In this document: piece after piece, positions 36,257-45,589 of the stretch | How positions within the stretch are numbered: the stretch's first letter is position 1 | How the letters are laid out: every line of letters begins with the position of its first letter | Assembly (NCBI GenBank): GCA_029263015.1 | Contig: JAJCYI010000105.1 | Span: 1 to 45,614 of the forward strand | Length of the DNA stretch: 45,614 nt | Origin: Saprospiraceae bacterium | GTDB lineage: Bacteria; Bacteroidota; Bacteroidia; Chitinophagales; Saprospiraceae | Reading direction: 5' to 3' | Translations under genes and position numbers: made by a program | The notes under the pieces: model-generated | Seen by the model: the letters and a program-made list of their open reading frames with translations, nothing else | The model's database searches: none | What the model was told of the DNA's origin: nothing

Positions 36257-37360
36257 ATGAAAAATAAAAAGGCCGGTCAATCAATTGCTGCAAATGAAAT
36301 CAGAAGGCCTGTCCGCGTTTGGCTGCTCATTGGGGTAGTCATGGTTTTTTTCCAAGTGTTGATCGGGGGTGTCACCCGCCTCACTGATTCAGGATTGTCC
36401 ATTACGGAATGGTCGGTCATTCAGGGGACACTCCCTCCCATGGACGAAACCGCGTGGCTACATGCTTTTGACCAATATAAAGAAGCTGCAAAAAAGCAAT
36501 TCGAATCCTTGCACGCGGACATGACATTATCCGAGTTTAAGCTGATTTATTTTTGGGAGTATTTTCACCGGCTCTGGGCTAGGACAATGGGTTTTGTTTT
36601 CCTGATACCATTCGTTTTTTTCCTGATTAAAAAATGGATGCCCAGATGGCTAATGCAAAGATTAGGCATTGTCATATTATTGGCTTTATTGGCAGCGGTG
36701 TTTGGATGGATCATGGTGGTCAGTGGCCTGAACAACGATAACCGCACTTGGGTGAGTGCATACAAGTTGGTGGCACATTTAGGAATCGCCACCGCATTAT
36801 TTGGCTATCTCTTTTGGACTTGGCTAAGGGCCGCACAGCCGATGAGTAAAGATGGTCATTTATCCAATTTGAAGAAATTAGGTTGGCTCGTAGCAGCTGT
36901 ATTGTTCATACAGATCATTTTCGGCGGACTGATGGCGGGTATGCGAGCAGGGCTTATCCATCCCCATTTTCCTGTTTTTGTGGAAGGAGAACGCTTCGTG
37001 CACGCCTTGGCGACCCAAAGTGATTTGGGAGCAAACCAAATTGTCGATTATGAGGCAAGTGGCTTTGTGAAAGCAATCGTACAGTTGTTGCACAGAGCGA
37101 CGGCATGGATATTAAGTGGGCTGGTTCTTTTATTCTATTTCAGGGCAAATAAATTGCAGATATCAAGAAGATTGGCTTTTGGAAATAAGTTATTGGTAGG
37201 TATGTTGATAATCCAGTTTATAATAGGTGTTTTTACAGTTATCAACAGTACAGGCAGAATACCTTTGTTTTGGGGTGTCGTACACCAGGCAGGAGCACTT
37301 CTTTTACTTATTTGTTTATTATTTGTCATTTATCAGCTTAGAAAAGCCAAAAGCACTTAA
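36257..37360 (+). CDS. ctaA: Heme A synthase (COX15/CtaA family)
   Basis: The 367-residue membrane protein has about eight hydrophobic helices and family motifs with the heme-ligand histidines: GGVTRLTDSGLSITEW near residue 40, FWEYFHRLWARTMGFVF near 100, LVAHLGIATALFGYLF near 175, LLHRATAWILSGLV near 280 and WGVVHQAGALLLLICLL near 345. It oxidises heme O to heme A for cytochrome oxidase. No oxidase genes are adjacent. Both flanking spacers hold DnaA-box-like sites. Confidence 0.92.
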   Translation: MKNKKAGQSIAANEIRRPVRVWLLIGVVMVFFQVLIGGVTRLTDSGLSITEWSVIQGTLPPMDETAWLHAFDQYKEAAKKQFESLHADMTLSEFKLIYFWEYFHRLWARTMGFVFLIPFVFFLIKKWMPRWLMQRLGIVILLALLAAVFGWIMVVSGLNNDNRTWVSAYKLVAHLGIATALFGYLFWTWLRAAQPMSKDGHLSNLKKLGWLVAAVLFIQIIFGGLMAGMRAGLIHPHFPVFVEGERFVHALATQSDLGANQIVDYEASGFVKAIVQLLHRATAWILSGLVLLFYFRANKLQISRRLAFGNKLLVGMLIIQFIIGVFTVINSTGRIPLFWGVVHQAGALLLLICLLFVIYQLRKAKST

Positions 37361-37808
37361 TTGTTGGTAAATGTGTGGATAAGTTACAGGTAGAAACAAT
37401 TCTTAGTATACTATGTTGATACATAGCTTTTTATAACAAAATTGTAGATTGGAACAGCATCAATAAACTGTTGGTAAAGTGTGGATAAACGCAAATTGTG
37501 ACCTTCTTACATTTAGTATTTGGAAATAATTAAATAATAAAAATTTCAATTTACTAAACTGATATTTCACACGATTTTATAGATTAAAAGAAATCAGAAT
37601 ATTTAAAACCAACACTTGTGGAGAAAAGTGTGGATAAACAAAATACAGGGATTTTCCGACCCGTTAAAGAAGACCGGAGCAATGGAAAAACACTGTTCGT
37701 TTATATTTATAAATTTGCGGAAAATGGTTTTTCAAAAAGAATTGGATTGTGGAGACGGATTGAAAAAACTACATTTGCCACAATAAACCTTTACAAACAG
37801 ACGGTATA
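37361..37808. promoter_or_regulatory. Candidate replication-origin region: clustered DnaA boxes in AT-rich DNA
   Basis: Perfect TGTGGATAA boxes lie at 37374-37382, 37480-37488 and 37629-37637, all in the same orientation, with weaker versions at 37617-37625 and 37748-37756. Two of the boxes are preceded by GTTGGTAAA or GTTGGTAAAG. A very AT-rich stretch at 37510-37605 could be an unwinding element. A small frame (GTG at 37618) runs through the boxes and is probably not a gene. dnaA itself is not in the window. Confidence 0.55.
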
Positions 37809-38600
37809 ATGGATCATACGGTAATTGATGATGGGGGTTTCAAATTTATCGAAACTAAAGGTGGTGAAAACAACCTTCTCTTGCTTCATGGTTTGTTTGG
37901 TGCTTTGAGCAATTTCACAGGCATTCTCAAACATTTTGGGAAAAGCTATAATGTGATCGTTCCTATCCTGCCTATTTTTGAAATGCCCTTCAGAAAATTA
38001 TCCGTCTCTGGCTTGGTTGACCATGTTGCTAAATTTGTGGAAGCCAAAAAATTAAAGTCAGTCCACGTGCTGGGCAATTCACTGGGCGGCCATATTTCAT
38101 TGTTGTACGCCCTGGCCTATCCAGAAAAATTAGACTCCATTATCCTCACAGGCAGTTCTGGGTTATTTGAAAGTGCTATGGGGTCCACTTTCCCAAAACG
38201 CGGAGATTATGGGTTCATCAAAAAGAAAACAGAGCAAACCTTTTATGACCCCGATGTAGCGACCAAAGAATTAGTGGATGAGGTTTTTGGTACAGTCAAC
38301 GATAGGAACAAGGCAATCCGAGTGATTGCTATCGCTAAATCCGCCATCCGTCACAACCTCCGCGACAAGGTGGCTAAAATAAAAGCTCCTACCTTATTGA
38401 TCTGGGGCAAAGACGACACGATAACACCTGCATTTGTCGGTGAAGAATTCCATAAACTCATCAACGGTTCTCGCCTTCACCTGGTTGATAAATGTGGCCA
38501 TGCTCCAATGATGGAACACCCCGGCCTTTTCAACCAATATTTAGAAGAGTTTTTGAAAGAAGTCATAAAGGAGCCTGTAGGCGCAGTTGAGGGAGAGTGA
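37809..38600 (+). CDS. Alpha/beta-fold hydrolase
   Basis: The 263-residue product is an alpha/beta hydrolase with an oxyanion segment LLLLHGLFGALSNFTG, nucleophile elbow GNSLGG (in HVLGNSLGGHISLLYAL), acid in LIWGKDDTITPAF and catalytic histidine in DKCGHAPMMEHP. The full Ser-Asp-His triad is present. The substrate is unknown; the family spans esterases and C-C bond hydrolases. It follows the candidate origin region and is followed by a hairpin. Confidence 0.88.
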   Translation: MDHTVIDDGGFKFIETKGGENNLLLLHGLFGALSNFTGILKHFGKSYNVIVPILPIFEMPFRKLSVSGLVDHVAKFVEAKKLKSVHVLGNSLGGHISLLYALAYPEKLDSIILTGSSGLFESAMGSTFPKRGDYGFIKKKTEQTFYDPDVATKELVDEVFGTVNDRNKAIRVIAIAKSAIRHNLRDKVAKIKAPTLLIWGKDDTITPAFVGEEFHKLINGSRLHLVDKCGHAPMMEHPGLFNQYLEEFLKEVIKEPVGAVEGE

Positions 38601-38649
38601 AGTGAGGCTTACTGATTTTTGAATGTTGAATTATGATTGAATAAAAATA

Positions 38650-38674
38650 GCCAGCCATTATAAAAATGACTGGC
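38650..38674 (+). terminator. Hairpin after the alpha/beta hydrolase
   Basis: GCCAG and CAT pair with ATG and CTGGC around a TATAAAA loop, with one C/A mismatch. A weak T-tract follows. Confidence 0.5.
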
Positions 38675-38696
38675 GATCTTATTCACAGTAAAATGC

Positions 38697-38858
38697 TAAG
38701 TAGTCGAGTTTAAATATTTTCCAGTTTTTGTCGATCTTATTTTTCTGAAGTACAAGGCAAAAAAAGTGAGCATAGTGGTGCTACGCAAACTTTTTTTAAC
38801 GCAGTAATTCAGATAAAGAAGCCGAGAAAAGCGGAAGTTATTTAAACTCGACTACTTA
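38697..38858. repeat. Family P1 imperfect palindrome
   Basis: TAAGTAGTCGAGTTTAAATA at the left matches the complement of the right end; the inner AAAAAAAGT/ACTTTTTTT blocks and the apical GCATAG/CTACGC also pair. The 162-bp unit ends 9 bases beyond the aconitase stop codon. Confidence 0.85.
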
Positions 38859-38866
38859 ACTAAATC

Positions 38867-41158
38867 CTACCCTGCAATATACTCACGTATTTTATTCAGA
38901 GCAGAACCAGCGGCAACCCATTCGATCTGGGTTTTATTATAAGTATGTTTTACTTCGAAGCTATCTTCGGTGCCGTCGGCATGGTGCAACTGGATAGTCA
39001 AATTCTTTCCAGGAGTCATTTCATCAAAACCTAACAAGTCGATTTTATCGTCCTGACGGATTTTTTCGTAATCGGCAGGATTGGCAAAAGTCAGTCCCAG
39101 CATACCTTGTTTTTTCAGATTCGTTTCATGGATACGGGCAAACGATTTCACCACAACTACTTTCACGCCGATGTGACGTGGCTCCATCGCAGCATGTTCG
39201 CGGGAAGAACCTTCCCCATAATTTTCTTCACCAAAAACGATGGTGCTGATGCCTGCCGCTTTGTATTTACGAGCAGAATCAGGAACTGGGTGGAAAGATG
39301 GATCAGTAGCACTTTCAGCATAGTTGGCTACATTGTTTGCCTCGCCATTGAAATAATTGATGGCTCCGATGAAACAGTTATTCGAAATATTCTCCAAATG
39401 ACCACGGAACTTCAGCCATGGCCCTGCCATGGAAATGTGGTCGGTAGTACATTTCCCTTTTGCTTTTATCAAAAGACGCATGCCCGTGAGTTGTGCTTGT
39501 GTCAATGGCACAAAAGGCGTGAGCAATTGCAAACGTTGTGAGTCTGGATTTACAACCACCTGAACACTGCTGCCATCTTCAGCAGGGGCAAGATAACCTG
39601 CATCTTCCACATCAAAACCTTTTGGTGGCAACTCGACTCCGACTGGTGGATCAAGTTTCACTTCCTCCCCATTTTCATTGAGCAACGAATCAGTCAACGG
39701 GTTGAAAGTAAGATCGCCGGCGATCGCCATTGCTGTCACGATTTCAGGACTAGCTACAAAACCATGTGTATAAGGATTGCCGTCGTTTCGCTTGGTAAAA
39801 TTTCTGTTGAAAGAAGTGATGATGGAATTTTTCCTTTTGTTCTTAATGTCTTCTGCTGCATTGTGTCTGGCCCACTGGCCGATGCAAGGCCCACATGCAT
39901 TTGACAAAACAACGCCGCCCATTTTTTCAAAAGCAGCCAATTGGCCATCTCGTTCCACGGTAAAACGGATAAGCTCAGAGCCGGGCGTTACCGTGAATTC
40001 TGATTTTACTTTTAAATTTTTGGCAACTGCCTGATTGGCCAAAGAAGCAGCGCGGTCGAGGTCTTCGTAAGATGAATTGGTGCAAGAACCAATTAAACCA
40101 ACTTCCAATTTTTGAGGATAACCTTTTTCTTTTACCGCTTGCGCAAATTTTGAAATAGGCCAAGCAAGGTCAGGCGTGTAAGGGCCATTGATATGTGGCT
40201 CCAATTCCGACAAGTTGATTCTGACAACCCGGTCAAAATATTTATCAGGATCAGCATAACATTCCGCATCCCCAGTCAAATGTTCCGCAACACCATCAGC
40301 GAGTTCTGCAACTTCAGCGCGGCCAGTCGCACGGAGGTAACGACTCATCGCCTCGCCATATCCAAAAGTAGAAGTAGTTGCGCCGATTTCTGCGCCCATG
40401 TTGCAGATCGTACCTTTTCCAGTACAAGATAATGACTGTGCGCCAGGGCCGAAGTATTCAACGATGGCACCTGTTCCGCCTTTTACAGTGAGGATGCCAG
40501 CCACGGCGAGGATCACATCTTTGGAAGATGTCCAGCCGCTCAATTCGCCCGTCAATTCAACACCGATCACTTTTGGCATTTTCAATTCCCAGGGCATGTC
40601 GGCCATCACGTCCACCGCATCAGCACCACCAACTCCGATGGCAATGCATCCCAACCCACCAGCATTTGGTGTGTGGCTGTCCGTGCCAACCATCATTAGG
40701 CCAGGGAAGGCGTAATTTTCAAGAACGATCTGGTGAATAATGCCAGCGCCTGGTTTCCAAAAGCCGATTCCGTATTTATTGGAAATGGAAGCGAGGAAGT
40801 CGTACACCTCTTTATTGGTGTCGATGGCGATTGCCAAATCTTTTTCCGAACCAACTTTTGCTTGTATCAAGTGGTCGCAATGCACGGTGCTCGGCACAGC
40901 AACTTTGCTCTTGCCTGCCATGTCAAATTGCAACAGCGCCATTTGCGCAGTGGCATCTTGCATGGCCACCCGGTCTGGTGAGAAATAAACGTAGTCGCCG
41001 CCACGGGTATATTTTTTCAGAGGCGATTCAGCATGAAGGTGGGTGTAAAGGATTTTTTCTGTGAGGGTCAGCGGCCGCCCCAATGCCTGGCGGGCTTCGG
41101 CAATCTTGCCGGGCAGCTCCGCATATACTTTTTTGATGAGATCAAGATCAAATACCAT
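38867..41158 (-). CDS. acn: Aconitate hydratase
   Basis: I chose the ATG at 41158 ([19 protein letters not shown]) as the family start; 35 more in-frame codons upstream run through a heptamer repeat and are probably not translated. The roughly 763-residue product converts citrate to isocitrate in the TCA cycle. The [4Fe-4S] ligands are in [15 protein letters not shown] and [14 protein letters not shown]; the swivel domain has [15 protein letters not shown]. It is the mitochondrial-type form common in Bacteroidota. Confidence 0.95.
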   Translation of the reverse strand: MVFDLDLIKKVYAELPGKIAEARQALGRPLTLTEKILYTHLHAESPLKKYTRGGDYVYFSPDRVAMQDATAQMALLQFDMAGKSKVAVPSTVHCDHLIQAKVGSEKDLAIAIDTNKEVYDFLASISNKYGIGFWKPGAGIIHQIVLENYAFPGLMMVGTDSHTPNAGGLGCIAIGVGGADAVDVMADMPWELKMPKVIGVELTGELSGWTSSKDVILAVAGILTVKGGTGAIVEYFGPGAQSLSCTGKGTICNMGAEIGATTSTFGYGEAMSRYLRATGRAEVAELADGVAEHLTGDAECYADPDKYFDRVVRINLSELEPHINGPYTPDLAWPISKFAQAVKEKGYPQKLEVGLIGSCTNSSYEDLDRAASLANQAVAKNLKVKSEFTVTPGSELIRFTVERDGQLAAFEKMGGVVLSNACGPCIGQWARHNAAEDIKNKRKNSIITSFNRNFTKRNDGNPYTHGFVASPEIVTAMAIAGDLTFNPLTDSLLNENGEEVKLDPPVGVELPPKGFDVEDAGYLAPAEDGSSVQVVVNPDSQRLQLLTPFVPLTQAQLTGMRLLIKAKGKCTTDHISMAGPWLKFRGHLENISNNCFIGAINYFNGEANNVANYAESATDPSFHPVPDSARKYKAAGISTIVFGEENYGEGSSREHAAMEPRHIGVKVVVVKSFARIHETNLKKQGMLGLTFANPADYEKIRQDDKIDLLGFDEMTPGKNLTIQLHHADGTEDSFEVKHTYNKTQIEWVAAGSALNKIREYIAG

Positions 41159-41196
41159 ATTGTCAGATTTATATTGTGATTGGAAAGATTGTGAAC

Positions 41197-41230
41197 AAGT
41201 AAAAAGTAAAAAGAACAAAGTAAAAAGTGA
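41197..41230. repeat. AAAGTAA heptamer repeat upstream of aconitase
   Basis: Four imperfect units (AAAGTAA, AAAGAAC, AAAGTAA, AAAGTGA) lie about 40-70 bases upstream of the chosen aconitase start. The same word is repeated at 35013-35054. Confidence 0.6.
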
Positions 41231-41453
41231 GGTTAGGATGGGTGGGGTTGTTGACACTCGCAATTGTACGTTTTAATTCCACTTGCTTACATTAACAAAT
41301 TTGGGTTGCAAATGTATGTGTTTTGAAATATTATTTTTTGGCAAAACTGGATGTGACACCCTTGCGTAAAATGTTGTAAGCTAATTCTTTGTAAAACCAA
41401 AATCTTATTACTTTTGACGAATTGAAAACCACCATAAATACCAAAATTTAACC

Positions 41454-42155
41454 ATGAAAACCTATAACCCTGATTCCCTTCCCATCACTGCATGGTCAGA
41501 AGATGACCGTCCCCGTGAAAAATTACAGAACCTTGGCCGCCATGTTCTTTCCGATGCAGAGTTGCTGGCGATCCTTTTAGGATCGGGATCCCGCAATGAA
41601 TCTGCCGTTGCCCTCGCCAAACGCATCCTTCAATCTGTCGATAGCAATCTCAATCAACTCGGCAAGCAGACCCTCGCCGAACTGATGAAGTTCAAAGGCA
41701 TCGGCGAGGCCAAAGCCATCACTATTACCGCCGCATTGGAACTGGGTCGCCGCCGGCAGTCCTCCGATTTTATCGAACGCCCCGTGATTACCTGTAGCCG
41801 TGATGCTTATCTGGTCATCGCTCCCTCGTTGATGGATCACCCGCACGAAGAATTCTGGATGCTGCTTTTGAGCAAGGCCAATAAAGTCACCAGCAAAATG
41901 CAGATGAGCAGCGGCGGCACCGACGCCACCATCGTGGATGTAAAAATGCTGTTCCGAAAAGCCATCGAAGGGCAGGCCGTTTCCATTGTGGTCTGCCACA
42001 ACCACCCCTCTGGCCGACTGCGCCCCAGTCAGGCAGATCTTGATTTGACGAAAAAAATAAAAGAGGCTGGGAGATTAATAGGTATTAACCTTTTGGATCA
42101 CTTGATTATTGGTGATGGGGGGTATTATAGTTTTGCAGATGAGGGGGTGATGTGA
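41454..42155 (+). CDS. radC: RadC-family (JAB/MPN) protein
   Basis: The 233-residue product has a helix-hairpin-helix N-terminal part (LMKFKGIGEAKAITITAAL) and the JAB metalloprotease-like C-terminal domain with the zinc motif VVCHNHPSGRLRPSQAD. Length is standard. Despite its name the family is not clearly a repair enzyme, and it is common in accessory DNA; here it borders the second accessory patch. Confidence 0.93.
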   Translation: MKTYNPDSLPITAWSEDDRPREKLQNLGRHVLSDAELLAILLGSGSRNESAVALAKRILQSVDSNLNQLGKQTLAELMKFKGIGEAKAITITAALELGRRRQSSDFIERPVITCSRDAYLVIAPSLMDHPHEEFWMLLLSKANKVTSKMQMSSGGTDATIVDVKMLFRKAIEGQAVSIVVCHNHPSGRLRPSQADLDLTKKIKEAGRLIGINLLDHLIIGDGGYYSFADEGVM

Positions 42156-42283
42156 GGGGGAAATGGCGATTATGGGCTATAGTTTTTTGAGGGGATTGTT
42201 CGTAATTTGGCTTACTCGAATAGATAGTTATATACACCTTGGATTATGTAACGACAAGTTATGTAGTATTATAAAAATAAATA

Positions 42284-43348
42284 ATGGAAGAAGAACAAGA
42301 GTTTAAAAAAGGACAAAAATCATATTTAAAAAGATTTGTCAATTTATTCCAAAGTGATGCATCAATTGCTTTGGATGATTTTGCTGCCAACACAGAACAA
42401 AGTCTTTCTGACTTTGAGAAAACTAAGAAAGTATTAAATAGTGAAATTGAGACAATCAAAGAATTAATATCGACAATTGAAGAAAAGGAAAATGAATTAC
42501 AAGTCAAACTTGACAAAATTTCAGAATTTCATTCAACTATTTTCGAAGGGGATACTGATGGAAATGTGATTTCCGAAGAAATTGAAGGGTTTGTAGATGA
42601 GTTTAATGAATATAAAAAGGAAGTTGAGAACCACAAAGAGAATATTGAGGAATACAAATTTGAATTGTTTGGCCATGAGGACGAAGAAGGTAATGAAGTT
42701 ACTGGGTTAAAGCATAAAATCGAAAGTTTAAAAAAACAATTACAAGGTACAATAAAAAAAAGTCAGGCAGATTTAGATTCATATTATAGCTCAAACAGCA
42801 AAAAACAAGAGGATCTTTTTAATAAGATTGAAGGTCTTTTGAAAGGAGCAAGTACTGTTGCACTGGCAAAAGCATTTAAGGAACATAAAGATTCATTTGT
42901 GACATCTAATTACATATGGATGGTATTATTTGTAATTTCTGTATTATCGATGATGGGGATTTCTTTATGGGGTTTTATTAATGCCAATTATGAATTTAAA
43001 GATATGTGGAAATATACTCTTGGTAACCTTCCTTTTATTGGTGGTGCAATTTGGCTTGCTATTTACTCCAGTAAGCAAAGAAGTCAAAATAAAAGACTCC
43101 AACAAGAATATGCTTTCAAGGAAGATGTAGCCAAAATTTATTATGGGTTAAAACAAGAAATTGAAGAATTGGGTGAATCTGAGATGGGGAATAAGTTAAT
43201 GTCTAAGATGCTTGAAACAGTATTAATCGTAGTTAGCATTAATCCGAGTGAAACGCTAGACAGTAAATCTCACAATGATAAAGGACCAATAGTCGAAGCT
43301 CTTAATAACGCAACAGAAATAATTAACAAGATGAAAGAACCTACATAA
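42284..43348 (+). CDS. Coiled-coil protein with two membrane helices, unknown
   Basis: The 354-residue product has no signal peptide. Residues 20-190 are long charged helices with heptad character (FEKTKKVLNSEIETIKELIS; EFNEYKKEVENHKENIEEYK), followed by two membrane segments (about 208-230, WMVLFVISVLSMMGISLWGF; and about 242-262, GNLPFIGGAIWLAIYSS) and a helical C-terminal domain. The codon use looks more AT-rich than that of radC. Its neighbours (a broken TIR gene, dinD) suggest an accessory role, possibly immunity, but I do not recognise the family. Confidence 0.6.
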   Translation: MEEEQEFKKGQKSYLKRFVNLFQSDASIALDDFAANTEQSLSDFEKTKKVLNSEIETIKELISTIEEKENELQVKLDKISEFHSTIFEGDTDGNVISEEIEGFVDEFNEYKKEVENHKENIEEYKFELFGHEDEEGNEVTGLKHKIESLKKQLQGTIKKSQADLDSYYSSNSKKQEDLFNKIEGLLKGASTVALAKAFKEHKDSFVTSNYIWMVLFVISVLSMMGISLWGFINANYEFKDMWKYTLGNLPFIGGAIWLAIYSSKQRSQNKRLQQEYAFKEDVAKIYYGLKQEIEELGESEMGNKLMSKMLETVLIVVSINPSETLDSKSHNDKGPIVEALNNATEIINKMKEPT

Positions 43349-43422
43349 CATTATGCAAAACGTCAATGCTCCCATTCGGTCGCTACTACGTTTGCTCGGC
43401 CGGTCAGACTGTTAAAAAATAT

Positions 43423-43493
43423 CCTGCTAGTCTCCGACGAGCGCTTGTGAGAGCCAAACAAAGAGTTACATCCAAGTCACAGACTTAAAAGAG
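43423..43493. repeat. Spacer repeat modules, copy 1
   Basis: The module TATCCTGCTAGTCTCCGAC and the module ATCCAAGTCACAGACTTA lie upstream of the TIR gene. Near copies recur at about 44306-44325 and 44442-44461. Confidence 0.65.
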
Positions 43494-43546
43494 AGATTGA
43501 ATTATCATAAAAAACATTGATCTAGATATTTTCTGATAGAATATTC

Positions 43547-44263
43547 ATGCAAGAAGTAAACATATTTATATCATATGCAAAGAACGATTACAGTATCGTA
43601 AAAAAGACTATTCAAAACTCGATGAATTTTCACGTTTTTACTCAAAACAGAATTAAATTTAAAACAAAATTTTGGTGGGATACACATATGATTCCAGCAG
43701 AAAAATGAAACGACCAAATTGTTCAAGAAATAAATAAAGCTGATTTAGTAATATGCATGTTGAGCCCAAGTTTTTTCGAATCGGAATTTATATGGCAAAC
43801 AGAATTGCCCTTATCATTTGAAAGAAAAGAGATCTATGGTATAGGTGTTTTAGGTGTACTTATACATGAATGTGATTTTAATTATTCATTAATTAAAAAC
43901 TTTGAAATTATTCCAAAAAGTAAAGCAAGGTTGAAAGCTGTTTCCTCGTGGAGGTCAAAAAAAAAGTGTTGGAATGCTATCAAATCAGCTGTAAAAATTA
44001 GTATTTATAATTCTTATGATAGATTGCCTGAACCTCTCAAATACAAACCTGAAACTTTATCGTCAAAAGCAAATGCAGAATATAAAAAGCAGTTTTTTAA
44101 CCCAACCATTCAAAGGTTTGATAAAATATTAAAAAAGAAACGAAGAAAGGTAAATCCAAAAAAGAAACGATCGATCTGGGACATTTTAAAAGGAATATTA
44201 TTAAAAATTGTTATTGCGTTGATTCTGGTTATCATCCTGTTTTTTTTATTTAAGTTGTATTAA
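43547..44263 (+). pseudogene. TIR-domain protein with C-terminal membrane helix, interrupted by an in-frame TGA
   Basis: From the ATG at 43547 the frame reads VNIFISYAKNDYSIVKKTI, then WWDTHMIPAEK, then a TGA at 43706-43708, and continues in the same frame as NDQIVQEINKADLVICMLSP and FFESEFIWQTEL. TIR domains have a tryptophan at the TGA position (EEW-type), so a TGG-to-TGA nonsense change is likely. The candidate catalytic Glu is in FIWQTEL. The full product would be 238 residues, ending in a membrane helix (LLKIVIALILVIILFFLF). A shorter product starting at 43757 would lack the TIR start. I read it as a damaged NAD-consuming immunity effector. Confidence 0.75.
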
Positions 44264-44332
44264 ACAAATACCCCGCTGGTTTCAGACTCCAGTCTGAAAC
44301 CCTATATCCTGCTCGTCTCTGACAAACGTTTA

Positions 44333-44402
44333 CCTGTTGGTGCTGGACTCCGTCCAGTTCAGAAAGTACAAAAGGTCTCAGCCCTTTATTAAATAAAGAA
44401 CC
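44333..44402 (+). repeat. 70-bp direct repeat left of dinD
   Basis: It begins CCTGTTGGTGCTGGACTCCG and ends AAAGAACC, and matches 45367-45436 with four differences. It contains CTGGAC-TCC-GTCCAG and AAGGTCT-C-AGACCTT type hairpins (the second is perfect only in the right copy). Confidence 0.9.
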
Positions 44403-44510
44403 AGCCAAAGTCTGGCACTATCAGATACGGGTAAAAAATAGTATCCAAGTGACAGACTTAGACGAGCGGTGAAAATTTATTAAACAAACTACAATCAAAA
44501 CCCTGGAAAA

Positions 44511-45353
44511 ATGAAAAAAGAACTCATCACAGAATTATTTCAAAAATTTGAAGATGCTTGCTATGATTTAGACGGTTTAGAATGTTGGAGTGCAAGAGAA
44601 TTACAGGAAATTCTTGGTTACAAGGATTGGAGGAATTTCACAAACACAATTCAAAAGGCCGCAAAATCCTGCGAAAACTCAGGAGAAGATGTTAAAAACC
44701 ATTTCGTTGGCGTCAACAAAATGGTCAAATTAGGAAGTGGCTCTGAAAGAGAAGTTCAAGATGTAGCCCTAACGAGGTATGCTTGTTATTTGGTTGCCCA
44801 AAATGGTGATCCGGCAAAACCGGAAATAGCATTTGCACAAACATATTTTGCAGTTCAGACCAGAAAACAAGAATTGATAGAACAGCGTCTGCTCGACATT
44901 GCAAGGGTGAATGCGAGGGGAAAACTATCAAAATCCGAAAAGAAGCTTTCGGGGATTATTTATGAGAGGGGTGTTGACAATAGGAGTTTTGCTGTTATTA
45001 GATCCGAGGGAGACAAGGCATTATTTGGTGGACGTACTACTCAGTTTATGAAACAAAAATTAGGCATTCCTTCGAGTAGGCCTCTTGCTGATTTTCTTCC
45101 AACATTGATGATAAAGGCAAAAGATTTTGCTACAGAACTGACGAGCCATAATGTGGTTGATAAAGACCTAATGGGAGATAGAGCAATATCTAAAGAACAT
45201 GTGGACAATAATAAAGAGGTCAGAAGTATTTTATTAAAAAGAGGTGTAAAACCCGAAGAACTCCCACCTGCTGAGGATGTGAAAAAAGTTCAAAGAAGGA
45301 TTGATAACACAGAAAAGAAAATTTTGAAAGAAATAAAAAAAGATAAAAAGTAA
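44511..45353 (+). CDS. dinD: DinD-like DNA damage-inducible protein
   Basis: The 280-residue product matches DinD: a BRO-N-type N-terminal region (CWSARELQEILGYKDWRNFT, near residue 22) with the following TRYACYLVAQNGDPAKPEIA, then a C-terminal part with IYERGVDNRSFAVIRSEGDK and FGGRTTQFMKQKLGIPSSRP. Length is standard. In E. coli DinD is SOS-induced and inhibits RecA filaments. Here it stands alone between 70-bp direct repeats, so it looks like a gene cassette. No clear LexA box is visible upstream. Confidence 0.9.
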   Translation: MKKELITELFQKFEDACYDLDGLECWSARELQEILGYKDWRNFTNTIQKAAKSCENSGEDVKNHFVGVNKMVKLGSGSEREVQDVALTRYACYLVAQNGDPAKPEIAFAQTYFAVQTRKQELIEQRLLDIARVNARGKLSKSEKKLSGIIYERGVDNRSFAVIRSEGDKALFGGRTTQFMKQKLGIPSSRPLADFLPTLMIKAKDFATELTSHNVVDKDLMGDRAISKEHVDNNKEVRSILLKRGVKPEELPPAEDVKKVQRRIDNTEKKILKEIKKDKK

Positions 45354-45366
45354 ATGCAAATTACAG

Positions 45367-45436
45367 CCTGTTGGTGCTGGACTCCGTCCAGTTCAGAAAG
45401 TACATAAGGTCTCAGACCTTTACAAAATAAAGAACC
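45367..45436 (+). repeat. 70-bp direct repeat right of dinD
   Basis: This is the partner of 44333-44402, at a spacing of 1034 bp, and starts 14 bases beyond the dinD stop codon. Confidence 0.9.
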
Positions 45437-45482
45437 TGACAGGGCCAGCACAAACGAATACAAGTTTAAACCAACTCAATAA

Positions 45483-45589
45483 CCACCTACTAAAAGTAGG
45501 TGGGTTGGAATTGCGACTGAAAGTCGCTGTTAAGGCTAAAGCCATCTAAAGGTTTTGACTAAAGTCAACTAAAGACTGGGACTAAAGTC
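45483..45589. repeat. Run of five small hairpins with CTAAAG-type tips
   Basis: Stems are at 45483-45503 (CCACCTACT arm), 45513-45527 (GCGACT), 45534-45543 (GGCT), 45555-45568 (TTGACT) and 45580-45589 (GACT). Each ends in a C-T-A/G-A-A-A-G-like tip. The run may continue past the window edge. Confidence 0.7.

Noticed and set aside
37618-37809. A 63-codon frame with a GTG start between ctaA and the hydrolase
   Set aside because: It runs through clustered DnaA boxes, has no recognisable features, and only touches the next gene by chance; the region is better explained as an origin candidate.
38867-41263. A signal peptide at the N-terminus of aconitase
   Set aside because: The extra 35 codons upstream of 41158 include a hydrophobic stretch but run through a heptamer repeat, while the family start is [10 protein letters not shown].
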